A stretch of 9,252 nucleotides of DNA from Vulcanimicrobiota bacterium (GTDB taxonomy: Bacteria; Vulcanimicrobiota; Vulcanimicrobiia; Vulcanimicrobiales; Vulcanimicrobiaceae): positions 1 to 9,252 of the forward strand of contig JAFAMS010000269.1 of assembly GCA_019233165.1 (NCBI GenBank). The letters are read 5' to 3'. This document shows positions 1-6,675 of the stretch, piece by piece. How positions within the stretch are numbered: the first letter of the stretch is position 1; each line of letters opens with the position of its first letter. The notes beneath the pieces are model-generated. The model worked only from the letters and a program-made list of their open reading frames with translations. It ran no database searches and had not been told where the DNA came from. A program made the position numbers and the translations under genes.

Positions 1-1905
1 GGCCCGCTGATCGACTACGCGCCGCTCATCAAGCTCGGCGAGAACGAGGTCAACACCCAATACGACATGGGGTGGATCGAGAAGATCGGCCTGCTCAAAA
101 TGGACTTTCTCGGTCTGCGCAACCTGACCGTGATGAAGAACGCCGCCGAGGAGATCCGGCGCACGACGAACCCCGGCTTCGTTCTGGAAAAAATTCCGGA
201 CGACGACCGTAAGACGCTCGAGATGTTGGGCCGCGGCGAAACCGTGGGTGTCTTCCAACTCGAATCCGAGGGGATGAAGCGCGTCGTTGCCGAGCTGCGG
301 CCGAGCTCGTTCGACGACATCGTTGCGCTCGTTGCGCTGTACCGTCCGGGGCCGATGGAGTGGATTCCGCAGTATATCAGCAACAAGCACGGGCGAACGA
401 AACCGAAGTACCTCCATCCCAAGCTCGAGCCTATTCTGGCGGACACGTACGGCTTGCCGGTGTACCAGGAGCAAGCACTGCAGCTCGCGCGCGAGATCGC
501 CGGCTTCACGATGTCTGAGGCCGACGAGCTCCGAAAAGTCATCGGAAAGAAGCTCAAGGATCAGGTGCCGATCTATCGCGAGCGGTTCATCACGGGGGCC
601 GTCAACAACGGCATCGACCGCCGCTTGGCCGAGGAAGTTTTTGCCTTCATCGAACCCTTTGCGGGATACGCCTTCAATAAGGCGCACTCCGTAGCGTACG
701 GCTGGATCGCCTATCAAACGGCTTATCTCAAGGCGAACTATCCGCTCCAGTATCTCTCGGCGCTGATGACGTCGGTCAAAGACAAGACCGACAAGCTGGT
801 CGAGTACATCGACGAAGCGCGCAAAGTCGGGATCCCGGTGTTACCGCCAAACGTGAACGAGTCGATGGTCGACTTTGCATCGGTCGATGCGGAGGGTACC
901 GGGCAAATTCGCTTCGGGCTCGCCGCGATCAAGGGGGTCGGCGAAGCCGCGGTCGTTGCGATCCTCGAAACCCGGGAGCGGGACGGCAAGTTCGCCGACA
1001 TCTTCGATCTCGCGAAGAGGGTCGATCCGAAACACGTGAATCGGCGCGTCCTCGAGGCGCTCGTCAAATCCGGCGCCATGGACGCCTTGCCCGGCAATCG
1101 CGCGCAGCTGCTCGACGCGATCGACGCCGCACTCGACCTGGCCTCCGCGACCGCCCGCGAGCGCGAGCTCGGGCAATTCTCGCTCTTCGGTGAGTCGACG
1201 CAGGCCGAAACGATCGCGCCGCGATTGCGCAACCTCGCCGCACCGCCGACGATGGAGATCCTGGCGTGGGAGCGCGAGACGCTCGGGGTCTTCCTTTCGG
1301 GACATCCCCTCGCCGACGTTGCGGAGGCGCTCGCGCGCAGCGGCGCGATCCCGATCCGCGAAGCGAAGGCACGGGTCGCGGCGGCGAGCGACGACGAGAG
1401 CGTGACCGTCGTCGCCGGGTTGCTCACGCATGTGCGCCGGACGATGACGCGGGCGCAGTCGCAGATGCTGATTGCAACGCTCGAGGATATGAGCGGGAGC
1501 ATCGAATGTCTCGTCTTTCCGAAGAACTACGATGAGCTGCAGGCGGCGTTCGTCCAAGATGAGATCGTGATCGCCACGGGGCGCGTCCGCGTCCGCGAGC
1601 GGCCGGGGAATCAGGCGCCCGCGGAAGCGCCGGCCGAGCCGTCGCTCCAGGTTTCGGCCGTGACGCCGTTCGAGCGGCGCCGTCCCGCCCCGTCCTCGCC
1701 GGGGTGGCATTTGGTCCCCGGCCGGCGCGAGCAGATCGACGAGCTGGCAGCGCTCTGTGCTGAGTTTCCGGGTAACGTTCCGATCGTTCTCCATTTCGGC
1801 GCGGATTCGCGATTGATGCAAAAGGGGATAAGCGCCGGCGCCGGCGTGCGCGCCTCGCTCGAGCGGATCTTCGGCGGCGCGAACGTCCGCGAAGGGCCGC
1901 CGTAA
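1..1905 (+). CDS. dnaE: DNA polymerase III alpha subunit, C-terminal part (5' end outside window)
   Basis: Catalytic subunit of the replicative DNA polymerase. The reading frame is open from base 1, giving 634 residues plus TAA; about 500 N-terminal residues (PHP domain and the first two catalytic aspartates) lie outside the window, judged against the usual length of about 1,150. The third palm aspartate is visible in KMDFLGL (Asp35 of the fragment, matching E. coli Asp555). Then come the fingers region, a helix-hairpin-helix at about 305-330 (IKGVGEAA), an internal beta-clamp binding motif QFSLF (bases 1174-1188, matching QxxLF), an OB fold at about 468-525, an Ala/Pro-rich linker and a short C-terminal domain. 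It is DnaE-type rather than PolC. The stop overlaps the hisZ start by one base (TAATG), suggesting co-translation. Identity is firm; no frameshift seen. Confidence 0.97.
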   Translation, partial: GPLIDYAPLIKLGENEVNTQYDMGWIEKIGLLKMDFLGLRNLTVMKNAAEEIRRTTNPGFVLEKIPDDDRKTLEMLGRGETVGVFQLESEGMKRVVAELRPSSFDDIVALVALYRPGPMEWIPQYISNKHGRTKPKYLHPKLEPILADTYGLPVYQEQALQLAREIAGFTMSEADELRKVIGKKLKDQVPIYRERFITGAVNNGIDRRLAEEVFAFIEPFAGYAFNKAHSVAYGWIAYQTAYLKANYPLQYLSALMTSVKDKTDKLVEYIDEARKVGIPVLPPNVNESMVDFASVDAEGTGQIRFGLAAIKGVGEAAVVAILETRERDGKFADIFDLAKRVDPKHVNRRVLEALVKSGAMDALPGNRAQLLDAIDAALDLASATARERELGQFSLFGESTQAETIAPRLRNLAAPPTMEILAWERETLGVFLSGHPLADVAEALARSGAIPIREAKARVAAASDDESVTVVAGLLTHVRRTMTRAQSQMLIATLEDMSGSIECLVFPKNYDELQAAFVQDEIVIATGRVRVRERPGNQAPAEAPAEPSLQVSAVTPFERRRPAPSSPGWHLVPGRREQIDELAALCAEFPGNVPIVLHFGADSRLMQKGISAGAGVRASLERIFGGANVREGPP

Positions 1906-3110
1906 TGCGCCTCCCCGCCGGAGTTCGCGACTGGCTTCCCGACGAGCTCGCGCGCAAGCGCGAGATCGAGCAGAAGATCCGCGCCGTCTTCGGCCGCTGG
2001 TCGTATCAGGAAGTGCAGACCCCGGGGTTCGAGCGCTTTGAGGTGCTCGAGTTCGGTCTAGGCGAAGCATTGACCGATCAGACGTTCCGCTTTTCGGACC
2101 GCCGCGCGAACGCGCTCGCGCTTCGGCCGGAGATGACGACACCGATCGCGCGGCTGGTCTCGACGCGGATGCGTGAGGATCCGCTTCCATTGCGTCTTTC
2201 ATACGTTGCGCCCGCGTATCGCTACGAGGAGCCGCAAGAGGGCCGGATGCGCGAGTTCACGCAGGCCGGTGTCGAGCTGATCGGTTCGGCGGACGTCGAC
2301 GCGGACGCCGAGGTCCTGTTCATGGCGGTCGAGGCGCTCGACGCCGTCGGTCTCTCGGATGCGTGCTTCGACATCAACGACGCGAACGTCGTCGACGGGG
2401 TTCTGGCGACGCTGGAGATACCGGAGGCTCGTCGAAAGGAGTGCAAGGCGCTGATCGGCGAGCGCAACGTCGTCGCACTGCGGCGGTTCGAAGAGCCGCG
2501 TCTCGTCGAGTACGCGATGCTTCGCGGCGAGCGCGACGCCTTGGAACGTGCCCGGCCTCTTTGCGGAACTCCCGCGTCACGCGCTGCGCTCGAGCGGCTC
2601 CGGGACGTTCTGGATCGCGCGGCGACGCTCGGAATCGGGAGTCGTGTGAACGTGGACTTCGCGCTGTTGCGCGACCTCGAATACTACACGGGGTTCGTTT
2701 TCGAGGGCTACGTCGACGAGCTGGGATTCTCGCTCTGCGGAGGCGGCCGGTACGACAACCTTCTCCCGCGCTTCGGCTTCGACGTGCCGGCGATCGGCTG
2801 GACGGCGGGGACCGAACGCCTCTTGATCGCCCTCGAGCGGCGCGGTCGGCATCTCGAGCGCAAGCGTCCCCGAATCGATCTTCTCGTCGCCGGTTCCGAC
2901 GTCGTCGCGGCGCGCGAGCGCGCGGCGGGGAACGTCGTTCGCTTCGCATCGGGCGAGCTCAGCGACGAGGCGCTGATCGCCGACGCGCGCGCGCACGGGA
3001 TCGCTCGGATTCTCGTCGCACGCAATGGAAAGATTCGCGAGCTCAAGGTTCGCAAAGCGCCGCCGCCGCCTGCCGAGACGGTCCATCCGTTCGGTGAGGC
3101 GCCGCATTGA
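1905..3110 (+). CDS. hisZ: ATP phosphoribosyltransferase regulatory subunit HisZ (HisRS paralog)
   Basis: 401-residue class II aminoacyl-tRNA-synthetase-like protein. In the HisZ family it binds short-form HisG to make an active, histidine-inhibited ATP phosphoribosyltransferase in the cytosol. Visible motifs: RPE at 74-76, motif 2 YRYEEPQEGR at 105-114 followed by Gln120 and Glu124, RDLEYYTG at 256-263, the GGGRYDNL segment, and motif 3 IGWTAGTERL. A true HisRS has RGLDYY and a full anticodon-binding domain; here the glycine is Asp257 and only a short, weakly similar region follows residue 313, ending in a Pro-rich tail. The immediate overlap with a short hisG makes HisZ much likelier than HisS. 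ATG at 1905 shares one base with the dnaE stop and gives the family-like MRLPAGVRDWLP N-terminus. No other start is needed. Confidence 0.88.
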   Translation: MRLPAGVRDWLPDELARKREIEQKIRAVFGRWSYQEVQTPGFERFEVLEFGLGEALTDQTFRFSDRRANALALRPEMTTPIARLVSTRMREDPLPLRLSYVAPAYRYEEPQEGRMREFTQAGVELIGSADVDADAEVLFMAVEALDAVGLSDACFDINDANVVDGVLATLEIPEARRKECKALIGERNVVALRRFEEPRLVEYAMLRGERDALERARPLCGTPASRAALERLRDVLDRAATLGIGSRVNVDFALLRDLEYYTGFVFEGYVDELGFSLCGGGRYDNLLPRFGFDVPAIGWTAGTERLLIALERRGRHLERKRPRIDLLVAGSDVVAARERAAGNVVRFASGELSDEALIADARAHGIARILVARNGKIRELKVRKAPPPPAETVHPFGEAPH

Positions 3111-3754
3111 GCCTGACGATCGCCGTTCCCAAGGGAGCGCTGTTCGACGACGCAATCGCGCGTCTCGCCGCTGCGGAAATCGCCGTCCCCGACGATGCCG
3201 GGAGGCGTCTTACGGTCGGCGCGCGCGCGAAGGACGGCGAGACGGTCGAGCTGCTGTTTCTGCGTCCGAGCGACGTCCCGGCATACGTCGAATTCGGAGC
3301 GGCGGACTGCGGGATCGTCGGGAAAGACGTGTTGTGGGAGACCGATCGTCACGTCGCGGAGCTCGCCGATTTGAGCTTCGGCGCGTGCCGGCTCGTCGTC
3401 GCAGCGCGTCGCATCGATCGCTATCACGAAGGCGCGGCGCTTCCGACGTTCCTGCGCGTCGCCACAAAATACGTGCGCTCCGCGGAGACGTTTTTCTCCG
3501 AGCGCGATCTCCCCGTCGAGATCATCCCGCTTCACGGCTCGGTCGAGCTCGCGCCGCTCGTAGGGCTGGCGGATCTCATCGTCGACTTGACGCAGACCGG
3601 GAACACGCTGCGCGAGCACGACTTGGTGATCGTCGACGAGATCGATCGCTCGACGGCGCGCTTTGTCGTGAACCCGATCCGTTTTCGTGCCAAGTACGCG
3701 GAATTGTGCGGGCTGCTCGAGCGACTGGGCGTCGAGGCGACGGCGACGGCGTGA
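3107..3754 (+). CDS. hisG: ATP phosphoribosyltransferase catalytic subunit, short form
   Basis: Catalyses the first step of histidine synthesis, condensing ATP with PRPP to phosphoribosyl-ATP. At 215 residues it is the short form, lacking the C-terminal regulatory ACT-like domain, so by family knowledge it needs HisZ, encoded just upstream. Recognisable motifs are the N-terminal AVPKGALFD (PKG at 8-10), GIVGKD at 69-74 and the PRPP-binding loop VDLTQTGNTL at 159-168. The start is TTG at 3107, overlapping the hisZ stop as TTGA. No ATG or GTG lies close enough to keep the conserved N-terminus, so this rare start is well supported. It overlaps hisD at its 3' end by four bases. The Gln in TQTG is often Glu in relatives; I read this as family variation. 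Confidence 0.96.
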   Translation: MSLTIAVPKGALFDDAIARLAAAEIAVPDDAGRRLTVGARAKDGETVELLFLRPSDVPAYVEFGAADCGIVGKDVLWETDRHVAELADLSFGACRLVVAARRIDRYHEGAALPTFLRVATKYVRSAETFFSERDLPVEIIPLHGSVELAPLVGLADLIVDLTQTGNTLREHDLVIVDEIDRSTARFVVNPIRFRAKYAELCGLLERLGVEATATA

Positions 3755-5040
3755 GCGGTCCGCAGATCGTCGACGCGCGCGATCGCGATGCGCTCGTGCC
3801 GCTCTATACCGGCGGGTGGGATCCCGGCTCCGAAATCGTCGAAGGCGTTCGCGCGATCCTCGCGGGCGTCCGCGAGAGCGGCGATCCGGTCCTCGTCGAG
3901 CTGACGCGGCGTTTCGACGATCCGGCTTTCACGCTCGAGCGGTTGCGCGTCGAGATCCCGAGTCCGCAAGCGGCACGGCGTCTCGTTCCGAGCGAGGTCG
4001 CCGAAGGTTTGACGCTCGCGCGCGAGCGCGTCGCGAGCTTTCACGAGAAGCAGCGCGCCGCCGACGTCGCGTACGTGGAGTCCGACGGGACGCGGTACGG
4101 GCTCGTTACCCACCCGTTGCGGGCGGTAGGGGCTTACGTGCCGAGCGGGACGGCACCGCTCCCGTCGTCGGCGATCATGACGGTCGTCCCCGCGAAGCTC
4201 GCCGGCGTCGAGCGCGTCGCCGTCGCCTCGCCGCCGTCGGCGAAAACGGGGCAGGTCAATCCGGCCGTCGTCTTCGCCTGCGCGCTCTGCGGCGCCGACG
4301 AGCTGTATGCCGTCGGCGGCGCCCAGGCGATCGCGGCCTTTGCGTTCGGGACGCAAACGATCGCGCGCGTCGACAAGATCGTCGGTCCGGGGAACGTTTG
4401 GGTAACGGAAGCGAAGCGTCAGGTCTTGGGCTCGGTCGGGATCGACGGTCTTGCGGGCCCTTCCGAGGTCTTGGTCGTCGCCGACGCTTCATCGCGGGCC
4501 GAGTACGTCGCCGGCGAGATGCTCGCACAAGCCGAGCACGATCCCCGCGCGCGCGTCGCAGCGGTTTCGACGGATCGCGCAATCTTGGAGCGTGTCGCGG
4601 ACGTCCTTGCGGGTGCTCGCGCAGTCGCCGGACGCGACGAGATCGTCGCGCAGGTCTTAGCAAAGCGCGCGTATCTGATCCACGCGCACGACGACGAGGA
4701 AGTCCTCGAAGTGATCGAGCGCTTTGCCCCCGAGCATCTCTCGATTCAAACGCACGCTCCGCACGCGCTCGTCGAACGCGTCCGCTGCGCCGGCGCGATC
4801 TTCATCGGTCCCGAAACGCCGGTCGCCGCCGGCGATTACATCGCAGGAACCAATCACGTGTTGCCGACCGCCGGCGCCGCGCGCTTCGCGTCGGGCCTGC
4901 GGCTCGCGGATTTCACGCGCACCACCGCGATCGTCGAGAACAGTGCCCAGCGGATGCGCAGCGACGCGCCGGTCCTCGAACGGCTCGCGCTCTTCGAGGG
5001 GCTTCCCGGGCACGCCCGGACCGCTCGGATGCGCGCGTGA
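3751..5040 (+). CDS. hisD: histidinol dehydrogenase
   Basis: Zinc enzyme performing the two NAD-dependent oxidations from L-histidinol to L-histidine, the last steps of the pathway. The 429-residue length and residue spacing track the E. coli enzyme almost exactly. Family motif GPGNVWVTEAKR is followed by IDGLAGPSEVLVVAD. Probable zinc ligands are Gln260 and His263 (QAEHD), Asp362 (GDYIAGTNHV) and His421 (LPGHA); the catalytic pair is Glu328-His329 in APEHLS. The start is GTG at 3751, overlapping the hisG stop as GTGA; the frame remains open far upstream, but that stretch lies inside hisZ and hisG and matches nothing. All key residues are present, so it should be active. It ends in a four-base overlap with the HAD gene. 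Confidence 0.98.
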   Translation: MSGPQIVDARDRDALVPLYTGGWDPGSEIVEGVRAILAGVRESGDPVLVELTRRFDDPAFTLERLRVEIPSPQAARRLVPSEVAEGLTLARERVASFHEKQRAADVAYVESDGTRYGLVTHPLRAVGAYVPSGTAPLPSSAIMTVVPAKLAGVERVAVASPPSAKTGQVNPAVVFACALCGADELYAVGGAQAIAAFAFGTQTIARVDKIVGPGNVWVTEAKRQVLGSVGIDGLAGPSEVLVVADASSRAEYVAGEMLAQAEHDPRARVAAVSTDRAILERVADVLAGARAVAGRDEIVAQVLAKRAYLIHAHDDEEVLEVIERFAPEHLSIQTHAPHALVERVRCAGAIFIGPETPVAAGDYIAGTNHVLPTAGAARFASGLRLADFTRTTAIVENSAQRMRSDAPVLERLALFEGLPGHARTARMRA

Positions 5041-5858
5041 GCGAGATCCGGCTCCTCGCCCTCGACCTTGACGGAACGTTGATCGCCGCGAAGGATTTGC
5101 GCGTCTCGGAAAACGTGAAGGCTGCGATTGCGCGAGCGCGTGACCGCGGAGTCGCAATCACGCTCGTCACCGGGAGGATGTTCGAAGCCGCCCTCCCTTT
5201 TGCCGAGGCGATCGGGATCGACGGCCCGATCGTCTGTTATCAGGGTGCCGCGACGTATCGCGTCGGGACGCGCGAACGGCTCGCACACGTTCCCGTCCCG
5301 ATCGCGCTCGGCCGCCGGATTTTCCGGCGCGCGCGTGTCGACGGCGTCCGCGCGCTCGGATACCTCGACGACCGGCTTTACTCCGAGGCCGACGACGCGT
5401 ATACGCGTTGGTACACGGATCTTGCCGGCGTTCGAGCGCACATCGTCCCTTCGCTGGAGGAGTTGTTCGCGAAGCAGTCCTCGACGAAGATCAATTGCGT
5501 CCTGGAAGCCGAACGCGCCGCCGCGTACGCCGACGAAGTTCGCGCGAGCGTCGGCTCGGCGGCGTACGTCACGCGCAGCAATCCGGAATACGTCGAAGTG
5601 CTCAGTCCGGACGTCGACAAGGGCCGCGCGCTCGCGCTCGTCGCGAGCTCCTACGGTACCACGCTCGAAGCGACGATGGCGATCGGCGACTCTTGGAACG
5701 ATATCCCGCTCCTCGCCGCCGCCGGACTTGGCGTAGCGATGGGGAGCTCGCCGCCGGAGCTTTTGGCGGCCGCTGACGCGACGGTAGGGAGCGTCGAGGA
5801 CGACGGCGTCGCCGAAGCGATCGACCGTTTCCTCATCGCAGGCGGCGGCGCGCGATGA
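5037..5858 (+). CDS. Cof-type HAD-family hydrolase (C2B cap), substrate unknown
   Basis: 273-residue haloacid-dehalogenase-superfamily hydrolase, probably a Mg-dependent sugar- or nucleotide-phosphate phosphatase. All four HAD motifs are visible: nucleophile DLDGT at 10-14, Thr45 in VTGR, Lys195 in DVDKG, and the acidic GDSWND at 217-222. The roughly 140-residue insert between motifs II and III fits the C2B cap of the Cof/YbiV group. GTG at 5037 overlaps the hisD stop as GTGA, and the protein begins two residues before the typical hydrophobic strand IRLLALDLDG. It sits between hisD and ftsQ with overlaps on both sides. Cof-type enzymes are often promiscuous, so the reaction cannot be named from sequence. 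Its neighbours allow a role as histidinol-phosphate phosphatase, but this is inference only. Confidence 0.92.
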   Translation: MSEIRLLALDLDGTLIAAKDLRVSENVKAAIARARDRGVAITLVTGRMFEAALPFAEAIGIDGPIVCYQGAATYRVGTRERLAHVPVPIALGRRIFRRARVDGVRALGYLDDRLYSEADDAYTRWYTDLAGVRAHIVPSLEELFAKQSSTKINCVLEAERAAAYADEVRASVGSAAYVTRSNPEYVEVLSPDVDKGRALALVASSYGTTLEATMAIGDSWNDIPLLAAAGLGVAMGSSPPELLAAADATVGSVEDDGVAEAIDRFLIAGGGAR

Positions 5859-6616
5859 GCGTTCGCGTCCGCCGGCGCTCGAAGCCCTCGCTTCTCGTCC
5901 GCCTCCGGATCTTCTGGGTGTTCATCGCGGTTGCGCTCGCCGCCGCCGCATACGCAGGCTACGTGCTGGCGACGTGGCCGGGATTCAACGCGACGTCGGT
6001 CGTCGTCGATGGGAACAAGCACGTCTCTTCCGACGAGATCCTCGCACGCGCCGCGATCCCGCGCGACCGCAACATATGGCTGGTCGACAAGCGCGGTGCC
6101 GAGCGCCGCGTCGAGGCGCTCCCGTGGATCGAAAGCGCGCGCATCCATCGCTCGTTGCCTGCGGCAGTGACGCTCGTCGTCGCCGAACGCGTTCCGGCGG
6201 CATGCGCGCTCGCGGGAAGCGCGCGTTATCTCGTCGATGGCGAAGCGCACGTGCTCGCGACCGACTGCAACTGGCCGGCGCAACTGCTGGACGTTAGGTG
6301 GCCGCCGCTCGCGCAAGCGCAACGGCCCGGCGCCGTTCTCGACGCGCCTCGCCTGGAGCGGCTGCTGCGGGACGACGCCGTTTTGCGCGCGCAACATCTC
6401 GACCCGGCGACCGTCGGGATCGACCGGTTCGATGGGCTCGAGGTCACGCTTCGCGGCGGTCCGCTCGTACGGTTCGGCGACGACGCGGATTTGAGCGAGA
6501 AGGCCAAACTGGTCGAGCCGATCTTGCGGACCTACGCGGCGGAGGCTAAGGGGGTCGCGGTCGTCGACGTGCGCAGCCCGGCGGCCCCCGTCGTCGAGGA
6601 GCGGAAAAGACCCTAG
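5855..6616 (+). CDS. ftsQ: cell division protein FtsQ/DivIB
   Basis: Single-pass inner-membrane divisome protein that, in the family, links early ring proteins with FtsB/FtsL and septal wall synthesis. The 253-residue protein has a short basic cytoplasmic tail (RVRRRSK), one transmembrane segment at about 19-39 (IFWVFIAVALAAAAYAGYVLA), then a POTRA domain at about 44-112 with the family pattern VDGNKHVSSDEIL and LPWIESARIHRSLP. A beta domain follows, starting at YLVDGEAHVLA. Two cysteines, Cys117 and Cys138, fall in the extracytoplasmic part. ATG at 5855 overlaps the HAD stop as ATGA. Position immediately before ftsA and ftsZ supports the call. The sequence C-terminal to POTRA is poorly conserved, as is normal for FtsQ. 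Confidence 0.92.
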   Translation: MSVRVRRRSKPSLLVRLRIFWVFIAVALAAAAYAGYVLATWPGFNATSVVVDGNKHVSSDEILARAAIPRDRNIWLVDKRGAERRVEALPWIESARIHRSLPAAVTLVVAERVPAACALAGSARYLVDGEAHVLATDCNWPAQLLDVRWPPLAQAQRPGAVLDAPRLERLLRDDAVLRAQHLDPATVGIDRFDGLEVTLRGGPLVRFGDDADLSEKAKLVEPILRTYAAEAKGVAVVDVRSPAAPVVEERKRP

Positions 6617-6623
6617 TTATAGT
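6595..6623 (+). promoter_or_regulatory. possible internal promoter before ftsA
   Basis: TATAGT at 6618-6623 matches five of six bases of a sigma-70 -10 box and stands in an AT-rich patch that is rare in this window. The -35 side is weak: TCGAGG around 6594-6599 matches TTGACA at only three positions, with an 18-base spacer. Transcription would start near 6630 and give a leader of about 40 bases ahead of ftsA. Separate ftsA-ftsZ promoters are common in bacteria. The match could be chance, since it also straddles the ftsQ stop. Confidence 0.25.
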
Positions 6624-6630
6624 AGGGTTT
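6608..6630 (+). promoter_or_regulatory. imperfect hairpin over the ftsQ stop codon
   Basis: AGACCCTA (6608-6615) can pair with TAGGGTTT (6623-6630), eight pairs including one G-U, around the loop GTTATAG. The ftsQ stop TAG (6614-6616) is partly in the 5' arm. Only TTT follows within the stem and then CCGG, so it is a poor intrinsic terminator. The 3' arm can alternatively pair with 6638-6643 downstream. Confidence 0.35.
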
Positions 6631-6639
6631 CCGGCCTAG

Positions 6640-6659
6640 ACCCCCAATATGTTGGGGGT
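6640..6659 (+). promoter_or_regulatory. perfect 8-bp hairpin covering the ftsA ribosome binding site
   Basis: ACCCCCAA (6640-6647) and TTGGGGGT (6652-6659) form a perfect inverted repeat with the four-base loop TATG. The 3' arm contains the G-run of the likely ftsA Shine-Dalgarno sequence, so folding would hide it. No T-run follows (GACCTGGG), so it is not an intrinsic terminator. As DNA it could also be a palindromic protein-binding site. The repeat is certain; the regulatory role is inferred. Confidence 0.55.
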
Positions 6660-6675
6660 GACCTGGGTATCGTGA
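6649..6675 (+). other. possible 8-codon upstream ORF ending on the ftsA start
   Basis: ATG at 6649, in the hairpin loop, opens a frame reading MLGVTWVS and ends at TGA 6673-6675. That stop overlaps the ftsA GTG as GTGA, the same overlap geometry seen at several junctions upstream. No Shine-Dalgarno sequence precedes the ATG, so translation is doubtful. A chance ORF of this length is quite possible. Confidence 0.18.
6654..6661 (+). promoter_or_regulatory. likely ftsA ribosome binding site
   Basis: GGGGGTGA matches the anti-Shine-Dalgarno complement GGAGGTGA with one A-to-G change, which still allows a G-U pair. The spacing to GTG 6672 is long (10 bases after the final A). It is the best candidate in the leader and is largely buried in the hairpin at 6640-6659. 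Confidence 0.45.

Noticed and set aside
841..2202. Long minus-strand open frame of 453 codons across dnaE and hisZ
   Set aside because: Its translation is Arg/Ala-rich low-complexity with no recognisable motif. It mirrors the GC codon bias of the well-identified plus-strand genes.
1905..3110. Histidyl-tRNA synthetase (hisS)
   Set aside because: The anticodon-binding domain is reduced, the RGLDYY motif is altered, and the gene overlaps a short hisG that needs HisZ.
3025..3750. Upstream extension of the hisD frame to an ATG at 3025
   Set aside because: The extension is an Arg/Ser-rich shadow of hisZ and hisG. HisD similarity starts right after GTG 3751 and the family length fits that start.
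3687..5036. Upstream extension of the HAD frame through hisD
   Set aside because: The extra 450 residues are an out-of-frame reading of hisD; the HAD fold begins just after GTG 5037.
6640..6659. Intrinsic terminator between ftsQ and ftsA
   Set aside because: The stem is followed by GACCTGGG, not a T-run, and it overlaps the ribosome binding site of the next operon gene.
6653..6667. MraZ-like repeated TGGG boxes before ftsA
   Set aside because: There are only two copies, 11 bases apart rather than the usual 10-base repeat spacing, and one is part of the hairpin arm. No mraZ gene is nearby.
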